Shown here in pieces: positions 18,453 to 26,979 of a DNA stretch of 64,000 nucleotides; the stretch's first letter is position 1, and the number at the start of each line of letters is the position of its first letter. Source of the DNA: Anaerolineae bacterium (lineage in GTDB: Bacteria; Chloroflexota; Anaerolineae; Aggregatilineales; Aggregatilineaceae); the NCBI GenBank assembly GCA_027494015.1, contig JAOSJP010000012.1:248001-312000 (forward strand), read 5' to 3'. Below the pieces are notes generated by a model. The model did no database searches. It worked only from the letters and a program-made list of their open reading frames with translations, and was not told the origin of the DNA. The translations under genes and the position numbers were made by a program.

Positions 18453-19375
18453 GCCTGTCATTCGTGGTTATGATGAACCGGATACGAACTTACATTATGA
18501 AGCTCAACGGCGGATGTATCGGGCAATTTCGGATATCGCGAATCATGAAGGCTCACAGACTCAAGTCATTATATGCACCCATTCGCTTACCATGATTGAT
18601 CGCGCTCCGGCAAAAGCGATAGGCCTTCTGAAACGCAAGAATGGGGCAACCCAGGTGGAGTTCCTTAAGACCGATGAAGAAGGCGAATTCGAGGAATTTC
18701 TCAATCTGCTCGCTGGTCAGCTTGGTATTACGAATACCATGCTCTTTTACGAGCGATGTTACATCATAGTCGAGGGAGAAACGCGAAGAGCTTGCTGTCC
18801 CACTGCTCTATCGGCGGCTTTACAGTCTTAGTATGCTTGATGATCGGCATCCGGGTTCGCAAATCAACGTTGGGGGCATGGAGCTGTGGCGACCCAATTC
18901 TTGAGACTGCTTGAGCAAGAACCATCGCCAAGAGATCACCTTGTCGTCTGTTGGATACAGATGCGAAAAAGAGAGAGACTCGGTTAAGCTCAATTATTCA
19001 TTGATTGTAAAGCATACGTTGATAAGCCAGAGTTACTGGACCTCCTTCACCATATGCCCAGGAATTCGAGGATGCTTTCAGGATGAATGGTGTCTATGTC
19101 TAAACACGGTTTATCCTCGTCGTGATGGATTCGAGTGGACAGGAAGGGATTTGCAGCCTTTAAGGCAACAGGCAGCCAATCGCCACCGCGCATGCGACAA
19201 GTTCTCTGAGCAACTGGTAAGTCTAGTGAAGAACGATGCTGCATCTGGTACGTCCTGCACTAAACCTGATTTGGGTCGTGAACTCGGCAAGCTTTGCCCT
19301 CCAGATCAGATTCCGGAGGGTTCCATCACTGGTCTGTTTGAACACGCTCCGCAAGATATCAGGGGCGCTTTGAGT
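18424..19375 (+). pseudogene. OLD-type ATPase/TOPRIM nuclease remnant
   Basis: The piece opens in mid-protein with RGYDEPDTNLHYEAQRR, a Walker B region of OLD/AAA_21 ATPases, followed by VIICTHSLTMID and the TOPRIM strand YIIVEGET near 18766-18783. After GET the frame shifts to EELAVPLLYRRLYSL, and shifts again beyond 18890. A last recognisable part (KPDLGRELGKLC...GLFEHA) runs up to about 19370. The N-terminal Walker A part is missing, lost at the junction with the DUF262 gene near 18450. OLD nucleases act in anti-phage defence, often with a helicase. This copy cannot be functional. Confidence 0.75.
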
Positions 19376-20462
19376 TGCCTCCCCCGCCTCATCACCCCCA
19401 GCACGCGCGGCATGACGCGCTCGTACAGCGCGTACAGCGCGCGCGAGGGCGCGTAGTCCCACGCGCCGATGTGCCGCACCACCGTCCCGCCGAAGCCGTC
19501 CTTGAAGCGGTAGACGCCCCACAGCGGCGCGTCCTCGCGGAACTCGTCCGGCGCGCCCCAGAAGTCATACGTCGCGTAGCCGCGCGCCCGCGCCCAGCGG
19601 ATCGCCTCCCATTGCAGCAGGTAGGTGGGCATCCGCTCGCGCCCCTCGTTGCTGCTCATGCCGTAGAAGTACCACGCCTTGGGGCCGAAGTGGAACAGCA
19701 CCAGCCCGGCCAGGGCGCGCCCTTCGTGCTCGGCCAGCAGCGCCACCGCCAGCCCCGCCGCGATGAAGCGCGACCAGGCCGCGCGGTAGTAGTCCGGCGG
19801 GCGGATGAGGAAGCCCTGCCGCTCCCCGGTGACGCGGTAGAGCGCGTAGAGCGTCTCGAAGTCGCCGGGCGACTCGGCAGGGCGCACGCGGACGCCCCCC
19901 TTGCTGGCCTGGCGGATTTTGCGGCGCGTGCCCTGGCTCATGCCGGCCAGCAGGGCGTCTTCGCTCTGCGCCAGGTCGAGCGTCAGCGTGTTGCGGAACT
20001 GCACCTGCGACGCGCTGAAGCGCCAGCCGCGCGCCCGCAATAATTCGCGCGCCCGCTGGCCCGCCGGGTCGTCGTGGGGGGGCGGTCGGGATCGGCCCCG
20101 CCGGGGATGCCCGTCCCGGAGATGATGTCCGGGTCGATCTTCAGCCAGACGGCGCGGCGTCGGCGGGCGAGCGCCTCCAGGTGGGCGAGCACGGCTCCCA
20201 GCAGGGCCGGATCGCTCCCGTCCAGGGCCGGGCCTTTGGGGACGTACATCACGCGCAGCGGCCCGATTCTCCGCGCCAGCACGGACGCGGCAGCCACCGT
20301 CGCGCCGGAGTCGTCGCGGAAGGCCAGGCGCTCCGGCGTCCAGCCGGTCTCGCCGCGCTTGAACTCGCCCCAGTCCCACGTCTGCAGGACGTGCGCGGCG
20401 GGCAGAGGGCGCAGCAGGGCGTGCCAGGTATCGCGGTCGGTGATGGGGGTGACGGTCAGCAT
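19306..20462 (-). pseudogene. FemAB-family aminoacyltransferase, frameshifted (second copy)
   Basis: FemX/FemAB enzymes transfer amino acids from aminoacyl-tRNA to the peptidoglycan stem peptide or lipid II. The N-terminal half starts at ATG 20462 (MLTVTPITDRDTWHALL, HVLQTWDWGEFK) and runs to GTGIPGGADPD. A run of seven G at 20076-20082 appears one base short, and the remainder continues in the neighbouring frame with QGTRRKIRQASKGGV, WYFYGMSSNEGRERMP and a YATYDFWGAPDEF motif. The last 20 or so residues are antisense to the OLD remnant, so the natural stop was replaced. With one base restored the product would be about 385 residues. The frameshift may be a sequencing error. Confidence 0.8.
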
Positions 20463-20470
20463 GGGGATGC

Positions 20471-21508
20471 TCACTCCGCGCGGCGCAGCAGGCGCACGGC
20501 CAGCCGGTAGAGCGCGTACAGCGGCGGGCTGTAGACGCGATCCCAGGCTCCCGCGCCGCGCAGCACGTCCCCGCCCCAGCCGCGCTTGAAGCGGTAGACG
20601 CCCCACAGCCCGTCGGAGCGCGCCTCGAACTGCGCTTCCAGGTCGTCTGGCCCGGCGTCGGGCACGCCGTAGAGGTCGTAGCAGCGCGCGCCCCCCGCCT
20701 TCGCCCACTGGATGCCCGCCCACTGCACGCCGTAGGAGGCCATGCGCTGCCGCTCGCGGTCGGACGACGCGCCGTAGAAATACCAGGCCCAGTCGCCCAG
20801 CCGGAAGACCATGACGCCGGCCAGGTCTTGCCCGCCGTAGCTGCCCAGGATCAGCGCGGCGTGGCCCGCCGGGGCGAAGAGGTCATAGGCGCGCTGGTAG
20901 TATTCGGGGGCGTGCACGCCGAACGCATCGCGCGCGCCCGTCTCGGCCAGCAGCGCGTTGAAGCTGTCTACGTCCGCGCGCGTCCCCTGGCGGATGGCGA
21001 CCTCGAAGCGGGCGCTCTTGCGGATGTTGCGGCGCGTGCCCTGGTTCATGCGGGCCAGGATCGCCTCCTCGTCGCCGCGCAGGTCGAGCACGATGGTGCG
21101 CGGCGGCTGGATCGTCTGCGGACTGCGGCGGAATCCGAAACGGGCGAAGTCTACGCCGTCCAGGCCCAGCCCCGGCTCGATCTTGAGCAGGGCGGCCCCG
21201 CGCTGCCGCGCCGCCGCGTCGAGCGCCGCCAGCAGGGCGCGCACCTGGGCCGCGTCCGCCCAGTCTACCAGCGGGCCGCAGGGGACGTAGGCGAGCGTCC
21301 CCAGGCGCAGCGGCAGCGGGCGCAGCAACATCTGCGCGCCAGCGACGAGCGTCCCCTCGTCGTCGGCCAGGGCGACGCGGGCGGGCGTCCAGCCGAAGGC
21401 GGCTTTCAGCGCGCCCCAATCGCTCAGTTGCAGCAGGTGGGCGCGCGGGTGCGCCGCGACGAAGGCGTCCCAGGCGTCAGGGGCGGGGGTGAGCGGGTGC
21501 AGAGTCAT
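20471..21508 (-). CDS. FemAB/FemX-family peptidoglycan aminoacyltransferase
   Basis: A full-length 345-residue paralogue of the next gene. It has two GNAT-like halves: an N-terminal one with HLLQLSDWGALKAAFGW and a C-terminal one with NQGTRRNIRKSARF, WAWYFYGASSDRERQRM and CYDLYGVPDA. These enzymes use aminoacyl-tRNA to add residues to the peptidoglycan cross-bridge in the cytoplasm, working on lipid II. It is upstream of the second copy and their coding ends are almost touching (20471 against start 20462), so they form an operon. The start ATG 21508 opens at the usual N-terminus. Which amino acid is added cannot be read from the sequence. Confidence 0.88.
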   Translation of the reverse strand: MTLHPLTPAPDAWDAFVAAHPRAHLLQLSDWGALKAAFGWTPARVALADDEGTLVAGAQMLLRPLPLRLGTLAYVPCGPLVDWADAAQVRALLAALDAAARQRGAALLKIEPGLGLDGVDFARFGFRRSPQTIQPPRTIVLDLRGDEEAILARMNQGTRRNIRKSARFEVAIRQGTRADVDSFNALLAETGARDAFGVHAPEYYQRAYDLFAPAGHAALILGSYGGQDLAGVMVFRLGDWAWYFYGASSDRERQRMASYGVQWAGIQWAKAGGARCYDLYGVPDAGPDDLEAQFEARSDGLWGVYRFKRGWGGDVLRGAGAWDRVYSPPLYALYRLAVRLLRRAE

Positions 21509-21750
21509 CGGTCTCCGGTCGGGTGTGCGTTCGGCGTCAGGGTGATTATACCGCGCGGCTCGCCACGCGCGGTCTGACCCCGATGCAAATCGTCGTCGCC
21601 GTCATGCGCAAGCTCTTGCATCTCGCCTATGGGGTCCTCAAATCAGGACAACCCTATTCCCCCTCTTTTGTCCCTCCAGGAGCTGCCTATGCTTGACTTT
21701 CAAGACGGTATCTACAACCGGTTCCCCGAAGCCGCCTTCTTCGACAGGTT
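21509..21750. other. Gap between FemAB and nuo genes
   Basis: No clear gene is seen. A 28-codon frame at 21689-21775 (MLDFQDGIYNRFPEAAFFDR) has an AGGAG site and could be a gene remnant, but nothing supports it further. The nuo promoter begins at its 3' end. Confidence 0.4.
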
Positions 21751-21778
21751 TTGTGTTCGCCGGGCCGTGTGCTAGAAT
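21751..21778 (+). promoter_or_regulatory. Probable sigma70-type promoter of the nuo operon
   Basis: TTGTGT (21751-21756) and TAGAAT (21773-21778) are separated by 16 bases, about 120 bases before nuoA. The -10 matches 5 of 6 consensus bases. Confidence 0.6.
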
Positions 21779-21897
21779 GGTGCGCGACGCGCCTGAAAAT
21801 TGCCCATCTCCTGTGCGATTGCTATACTAACGGGCTGTTGCTCACGGCGTGCGCGCGCGTGCGGTGCATCCAGACCAACCTGGAGGGCGAGCCTGCG

Positions 21898-22257
21898 ATG
21901 AATTTGAACGAATGGATATTTATCGGCCTCTTTTTTGCGCTGGGCTGGGCGCTCCCGGCAACCCCCATTGTGTTGGGCAAGATTCTCGCCCCCAAGCGTC
22001 CAAACCGGGTCAAGCAGCAAACCTACGAGTGCGGCGTCGAGATGGTCGGCTCGCCCTGGACGCAATTTCGGGCGCAGTACTACATCTTCGCCCTGGTGTT
22101 CGTGGTCTTCGATGTCGAGCTGGTCTTTCTGTTCCCCTGGGCGCTGGCCTATAACCAGTTGGGGCTGTTCGCCCTGTTCGAGATGACCGTCTTCATCTTC
22201 TTGCTGGTTGTCGCGCTCGTGTATACCTGGCGCAAAGATGCGCTGCGCTGGTCATAA
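21898..22257 (+). CDS. nuoA: NADH-quinone oxidoreductase subunit A
   Basis: Membrane subunit of complex I at the junction of the hydrophilic and membrane arms. The 119-residue product has three membrane helices, the conserved loop QQTYECGVEMVGSPWTQF (the cysteine-containing loop near the quinone site) and the FDVELVFLFPWA helix with its acidic pair. The start ATG 21898 is followed by a typical short periplasmic end. It opens a nuoAHJKLMMN cluster. The usual nuoBCD partners after nuoA are absent, so the hydrophilic arm must be encoded elsewhere. Confidence 0.95.
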   Translation: MNLNEWIFIGLFFALGWALPATPIVLGKILAPKRPNRVKQQTYECGVEMVGSPWTQFRAQYYIFALVFVVFDVELVFLFPWALAYNQLGLFALFEMTVFIFLLVVALVYTWRKDALRWS

Positions 22258-22359
22258 CCGGAGAGTCGGTACGCGAAAACAGGCGTACCGGCTTTTTGCT
22301 GCGCCAACGGGCTGCGGCGTTGGCTGAATCATGAATGACGTTCGCCGGAGACTGCGACC

Positions 22360-23553
22360 ATGACAGGTCTGTTACAAGATATTGGGTTCTCGCGCGATCT
22401 GGCAGTGCTCATCGCCAAAGCGGTCGGCGTGATCGTGGTCGCCGTCTTTGGCCTGCTGTGGACGCTGCTGGGCATCTGGCTGGAGCGCAAGTGGGCCGCG
22501 CGCTTCCAGGACCGCGTCGGGCCGAACCGGGTAGGCCCCTTCGGGATGATCCAGACGGTGGCCGACACCGTCAAAATCCTGCTCAAAGAAGACATCATGA
22601 ACAAGGGCGTGGATCGCTGGGTCTTCAACCTGGCCCCCATCCTGTCGGTGCTGTCCGTGACCCTGATCTGGGCGGTGGTGCCCTTCAGCGCGGCGTGGAT
22701 CGGCACCGACCTGAACATCGGCGTGCTCTACCTGCTGGCGGTGGGGGCGCTGGGCACGGTGGCGGTGATCATGGCTGGCTGGAGCAGCAACAACAAGTAC
22801 GCGCTGCTGTCGGCCTTCCGCGCGGTGGCCCAACTGGTCAGCTACGAGGTGCCGATGGTGCTGGCGCTGCTGGTGCCGGTGCTGCTTTCCGGCTCGATGA
22901 GCACGCAGGAGATCGTCCGCCAGCAGCATATCTGGTACGTGTTCGCCGTGCCGCTGACGGTGCTGATCTTCCTGATCTCCAGCCAGGCCGAGATCGGGCG
23001 CGGCCCGTTCGACCTGCTGGAGGCCGAGTCCGAGCTGGTGTCCGGCTTTCACATCGAGTATTCGGGCATGAAGTTCGGCATGTTCTATGTGGCTGAGTTC
23101 CTGCACGCCTTCACGGTGGGCGTGCTGACGGCGATCCTGTTCCTGGGCGGCTGGCGCGGCCCGTTCGCCGAGGATGTGGCCATCCTGGGCTTCTTCTACC
23201 TGCTGATCAAGAGCCTGTTCGCCTATTGGGTATTGGTCTGGGTGCGCATGACGCTGCCGCGCCTGCGCATTGACCACCTGCTCGATTTCAACTGGAAGTT
23301 CCTGGTGCCGGTCGGGCTGGCGAACCTGCTCGTCGTCGCCTTTGTATGGAAGATAGTCCCCGACACTGACCGGATCAACAGCTTCGGCGACGCGGTGGTA
23401 CCTACGCTGGCCCTGCTGTTGGCGAACGTGGCCATGTTCCTGGTCATTGGGGCGCTGCTGGCCGACCGGGGACGCCGCGAGCGCGCGCGGATCGAGGCGC
23501 GCGTGGCCGGGACCGATCTGCCGGTTGAGACGGTGGCCGGTGCAGGCGACTAG
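22360..23553 (+). CDS. nuoH: NADH-quinone oxidoreductase subunit H
   Basis: Membrane subunit that forms the quinone entry channel and links quinone chemistry to proton pumping. It shows ERKWAARFQDRVGPNRVGP near residue 42, the third-loop motif FDLLEAESELVSGF and the EYSGMKFGMFYVAEF segment, all typical of the quinone pocket. At 397 residues it is longer than the usual 330. The extra length lies in an added C-terminal helix (PTLALLLANVAMFLVIGALLA) and a charged tail. It has a GGAGA site and follows nuoA by about 100 bases. Confidence 0.95.
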   Translation: MTGLLQDIGFSRDLAVLIAKAVGVIVVAVFGLLWTLLGIWLERKWAARFQDRVGPNRVGPFGMIQTVADTVKILLKEDIMNKGVDRWVFNLAPILSVLSVTLIWAVVPFSAAWIGTDLNIGVLYLLAVGALGTVAVIMAGWSSNNKYALLSAFRAVAQLVSYEVPMVLALLVPVLLSGSMSTQEIVRQQHIWYVFAVPLTVLIFLISSQAEIGRGPFDLLEAESELVSGFHIEYSGMKFGMFYVAEFLHAFTVGVLTAILFLGGWRGPFAEDVAILGFFYLLIKSLFAYWVLVWVRMTLPRLRIDHLLDFNWKFLVPVGLANLLVVAFVWKIVPDTDRINSFGDAVVPTLALLLANVAMFLVIGALLADRGRRERARIEARVAGTDLPVETVAGAGD

Positions 23554-23562
23554 GAGGGGTGT

Positions 23563-24129
23563 GTGGAGCTGACAGCGGAGTCCATTGTATTCCTGATGGT
23601 GAGCGCGATCACGCTGGGCGGCGGCTTGCTGGTCGTCTCGGCGCGCAACCTTTTTCACGCCGGTCTGTACCTGATGGTGGCGTTGCTGGGCGTGGCCGGG
23701 CTGTTCGTGCTGCTGACCGCGCCGTTCCTGGCCGGCGTGCAGGTGGTGGTCTACGTCGGGGCCATCGCCATCCTGATCATCCTGGCGATCATGCTCACGC
23801 CGAGCGTCACCCAGATGCCGGCCATCTTCAACCGGCAGTGGGCCTTCAACCTGGCCCTCGCCGTCTTTTTCTTCGTGCTGCTGGTGTCGGTCGTCTCGCC
23901 GATTATGGACGACCTGGGCGTGGACGACTGGGGCGCTGACTTCACGGAGAAGAACCCGGCGGGCGTGCCAGCGGACAGCGTTGTGAATCTGGGCAAAGAC
24001 CTGGTGGACCCGGACAAATACATGCTGCCCTTTGAGGTGGCGTCGGTGCTGCTGATGGCGGCGCTGATCGGGGCGGTGCTGCTGGTCAGCCCCGGCAAGA
24101 CGCAGGCGGACGGGGGCGGCGAGGACTAG
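23563..24129 (+). CDS. nuoJ: NADH-quinone oxidoreductase subunit J
   Basis: A 188-residue membrane subunit of complex I. It has four clear hydrophobic helices and a fifth near residue 165. The conserved pi-bulge helix is seen as [17 protein letters not shown]. The GTG start at 23563 has a strong AGGAGG six bases upstream, nine bases after the nuoH stop. An acidic loop of about 45 residues ([12 protein letters not shown]...) lies between helices 4 and 5. It is followed by nuoK, as usual. Confidence 0.93.
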   Translation: MELTAESIVFLMVSAITLGGGLLVVSARNLFHAGLYLMVALLGVAGLFVLLTAPFLAGVQVVVYVGAIAILIILAIMLTPSVTQMPAIFNRQWAFNLALAVFFFVLLVSVVSPIMDDLGVDDWGADFTEKNPAGVPADSVVNLGKDLVDPDKYMLPFEVASVLLMAALIGAVLLVSPGKTQADGGGED

Positions 24130-24164
24130 CCGGTCGCGCGGTACGACCGGGGCGAGGGACGAGT

Positions 24165-24473
24165 ATGGTGCCATTGTGGATGTACCTGGTGGTGGCGGCG
24201 GCGCTGTTCAGCACGGGGCTGTTCGGGGTGCTCTCGCGGCGCAACGCCATCGCCATCTTGATGAGCATTGAGCTGATGCTGAACGCGGTCAACATCAACC
24301 TGGTCGCTTTCTGGCGCTACAAGGCGCCAGCAGACCTCAGCGGGCAGGCGTTTGCCGCGTTTGTGTTCGTGGTGGCGGCGGCGGAAGTGGCCGTCGGCCT
24401 GGCGCTGATCATCAGCATCTATCGCAAGCGCCAGTCGGTCATTGCCGAAGACGTGAATATGCTCAAGTGGTGA
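24165..24473 (+). CDS. nuoK: NADH-quinone oxidoreductase subunit K
   Basis: A 102-residue, three-helix subunit (MrpC-like) of complex I. Both membrane glutamates of the family are present: one in [17 protein letters not shown] (about residue 37) and one in [15 protein letters not shown] (about residue 72). These glutamates belong to the E-channel proton path. The size and the order after nuoJ are canonical. GAGGGA precedes the ATG. Confidence 0.95.
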   Translation: MVPLWMYLVVAAALFSTGLFGVLSRRNAIAILMSIELMLNAVNINLVAFWRYKAPADLSGQAFAAFVFVVAAAEVAVGLALIISIYRKRQSVIAEDVNMLKW

Positions 24474-24540
24474 TCAGCCATCAGCTTTCAGCAGTCAGCG
24501 GTCAGGTCATGAATGGCCCCGCCCACGCGGACGCTGACCG

Positions 24541-24578
24541 ATCACTGAGAACTGATCACTGAGAACTGATCACTGACC
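24541..24578. repeat. 14-bp tandem repeat between nuoK and nuoL
   Basis: The unit ATCACTGAGAACTG is repeated about 2.7 times. Related ATCACTGACC words fill much of 24474-24600. Similar words recur at 8120-8150 and 34640-34690. No coding potential is seen. Confidence 0.75.
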
Positions 24579-24606
24579 ACTGACAACCAACAGGCAGGAA
24601 TGGCTT

Positions 24607-26868
24607 ATGGATGTGAACTGGTTTAGCGCCGATTATCTTCCCTGGCTGATCATGCTCTTCCCGCTGATCAGCTTCCTGGTGATCGTGCTGGGCACCAGTC
24701 GCAGCGTGATCGTCAGCCAGGTGGTGGCCCTGGCCGGCATCGGCATCGCCTGGCTGCTGAGTATGCTCCTCTTCGTCAAGACGGTGTGGGCAACCGACAA
24801 GGCGCTGGGGCAAGAGGTCTTCGGCAGCCAGCTTGACTGGCTGAAGCTAGGCCCGCAGACGTTCCGCGTGGGCGTGCTGGTGGACCCGCTGACGGCCTAC
24901 ATGCTGCTGATGGTGCCGCTGGTCTGCCTGCTGATCTTCGTCTATTCGCTGGGCTACATGCGCGGCGACCGCTACAACGCGCGCTTCTTCGCCTACCTGT
25001 CGCTGTTCTCCGGGGCGATGCTCACTCTGGTGGTGGCCGATAACCTGCTGCTGCTGTTCATCGGCTGGGAGGTGATGGGCTTCTGCTCGTATTCGCTGAT
25101 CGGCTTCTGGTTCCACAAGAAGTCGGCGATGGAGGCGGGCGTCAAGGCGTTTATGACCACGCGCGTGGCCGACGTGCTGATGCTGGTCGGCGTCGGCTAC
25201 CTGTTCGTGGAGGCGCGCACGCTCAACTTCCGCGACATCCTCTACAACGAGGACATGCTGAAGATGCTCGCCGAGAAGGACGCGGTCATCTTCGGCGGCA
25301 GCGTGGCGGCGCTGGTCAGCATCCTGCTGATCATTGGCACCATCGGCAAGAGCGCGCAGTTTCCGCTGCACACCTGGCTGCCCGACGCGATGGAAGGCCC
25401 CACGCCGGTCAGCGCCATGATCCACGCGGCGGCGATGGTCTCGGCGGGCGTGTACATGGTCGTGCGCATGTTCCCGCTGCTGAGCGCGGGCGCGGACTTC
25501 CACCACTTCGATTACAACACGCCCATGCTGCTGATGGGCATCATCGGCAGCGTGACGGCGCTGGGCGCGGCGGTGCTGGCCCTGGGGCAGAGCGACATCA
25601 AGCGCATCCTGGCCTACTCGACGATCAGCCAGCTTGGCTACATGGTGGCCGCGCTGGGCATCGGCGCGTGGGTGGCGGCGGCCTTCCACCTGATCAACCA
25701 CGCCTTCTTCAAGGCGCTGCTGTTCATGGCCTCCGGCTCGGTCATTCACGCCATGGAACATGGCGAGCACAACGCGCACGAGCGCGGGCACGGCCACGAG
25801 CATCACGAGGAGCCGGACGGCCTGGTCATGGATTACTGCGCGCCGCCCAACGACGTGCAGCGCATGGGCGGGCTGATCCACCGCATCCCGGTCACGGCGA
25901 TCACGATGGCCATTGGCGGGCTGTCGCTGGCTGGCTTCCCGCTGATCACGGCGGGCTTCTGGTCGAAGGACGAGATCATCGCCGAGGCGTGGCACGGCAT
26001 GAGCGAGCACCCCTTCCCGCTGTTTGTGCTGCTGCTGCTGCTCGTGACGGCGGCGCTGACCGCGTTCTACACGGGGCGCATGTGGTTGCTCACCTTCTGG
26101 GGCAAGCCGCGCACGCCCGCCGCGCAGTACGCCGGGCTTGGCTCGCTGCGCAAGGGCTGGGTCGTGTGGTGGAACAAACGCCGCTGGAGCGCGGACTATA
26201 AGCTGATGCAAGAGCCGATCACCCGGCGCGACAAGCTCTCGGCCAACCAGATGGAGCTGCCGCTGGTGGTGCTGGCCTTCTTCGCCATCGCCGCCGGCTT
26301 CATCGGCATTCACGCCGACCTGGTGGGCAAGAACCCGCTGCACGACTTCCTGGCGGGGACGTTGCTGGAGCACCCGGTCGCCATCTCGTTCAACTTCGCG
26401 CCGATGCTGGTCAGCATGATCCTGGCCGTCGGCGGGCTGGCGCTCGGCTGGTGGGTGTACGGGCGGCGTCCGCTGGCGGCGGGCCAGACCGACCCGACCG
26501 AGGCGGCGCTCGGCCCCGGCATCTGGGCCATGCTGCAAAACCGCTTCTACATTGACCTCCTCTACCGGCGCTACCTGCTACGTCCGGCGGAGTGGTTCGC
26601 GGAGAACATCGTCATCCAGGCGATTGACAAAGAGACGATTGACGGCGTGCTGGAGACTATCGCCGAGACGTTCACATGGCTGGGCGAAGCGTTCAAGCGC
26701 TTCAACACGGTGGTCATTGACGGGACGATTGACGGGCTGAGCGCGTCGCTCTACCGCTTCGCTGGCTGGTTCCGCCAGACGCAGACCGGGCGCGTGCAGC
26801 AGTATTTGCTGCTGGCAACGCTGGGCCTGTTGGTGATTGGCACGTTGTTCCTGATCCAGGTGAGATAA
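24607..26868 (+). CDS. nuoL: NADH-quinone oxidoreductase subunit L
   Basis: Distal antiporter-like proton pump subunit of complex I, with a lateral helix that braces the membrane arm. The core includes FIGWEVMGFCSYSLIGFW, the lysine-bearing TIGKSAQFPLHTWLPDAMEG and HAAAMVSAGVYM. At 753 residues it is well above the usual 610-650. Two additions are visible: a His-rich loop near residues 383-410 (EHGEHNAHERGHGHEHHEE) and a long C-terminal region beyond residue 640 with extra helices (ETIDGVLETIAETFTWLG). A longer lateral arm would fit a complex with one more pump subunit, as the second nuoM suggests. Confidence 0.94.
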   Translation: MDVNWFSADYLPWLIMLFPLISFLVIVLGTSRSVIVSQVVALAGIGIAWLLSMLLFVKTVWATDKALGQEVFGSQLDWLKLGPQTFRVGVLVDPLTAYMLLMVPLVCLLIFVYSLGYMRGDRYNARFFAYLSLFSGAMLTLVVADNLLLLFIGWEVMGFCSYSLIGFWFHKKSAMEAGVKAFMTTRVADVLMLVGVGYLFVEARTLNFRDILYNEDMLKMLAEKDAVIFGGSVAALVSILLIIGTIGKSAQFPLHTWLPDAMEGPTPVSAMIHAAAMVSAGVYMVVRMFPLLSAGADFHHFDYNTPMLLMGIIGSVTALGAAVLALGQSDIKRILAYSTISQLGYMVAALGIGAWVAAAFHLINHAFFKALLFMASGSVIHAMEHGEHNAHERGHGHEHHEEPDGLVMDYCAPPNDVQRMGGLIHRIPVTAITMAIGGLSLAGFPLITAGFWSKDEIIAEAWHGMSEHPFPLFVLLLLLVTAALTAFYTGRMWLLTFWGKPRTPAAQYAGLGSLRKGWVVWWNKRRWSADYKLMQEPITRRDKLSANQMELPLVVLAFFAIAAGFIGIHADLVGKNPLHDFLAGTLLEHPVAISFNFAPMLVSMILAVGGLALGWWVYGRRPLAAGQTDPTEAALGPGIWAMLQNRFYIDLLYRRYLLRPAEWFAENIVIQAIDKETIDGVLETIAETFTWLGEAFKRFNTVVIDGTIDGLSASLYRFAGWFRQTQTGRVQQYLLLATLGLLVIGTLFLIQVR

Positions 26869-26979
26869 CGCGGCGTCCTGCCCTGCCGCCCCGCGTCCGG
26901 CTGAACGACCGGCACGGCGGGGCGCGGGGCCTGCGCGCGGCGCCGGTGATACTCCGGTGAGAAGGAGAAACACACGCAG

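Noticed and set aside
22372..24174. A 600-codon minus-strand frame opposite nuoH and nuoJ
   Set aside because: Its His/Gln/Arg-rich composition is a mirror of membrane-protein codons. The nuo genes on the other strand are certain.
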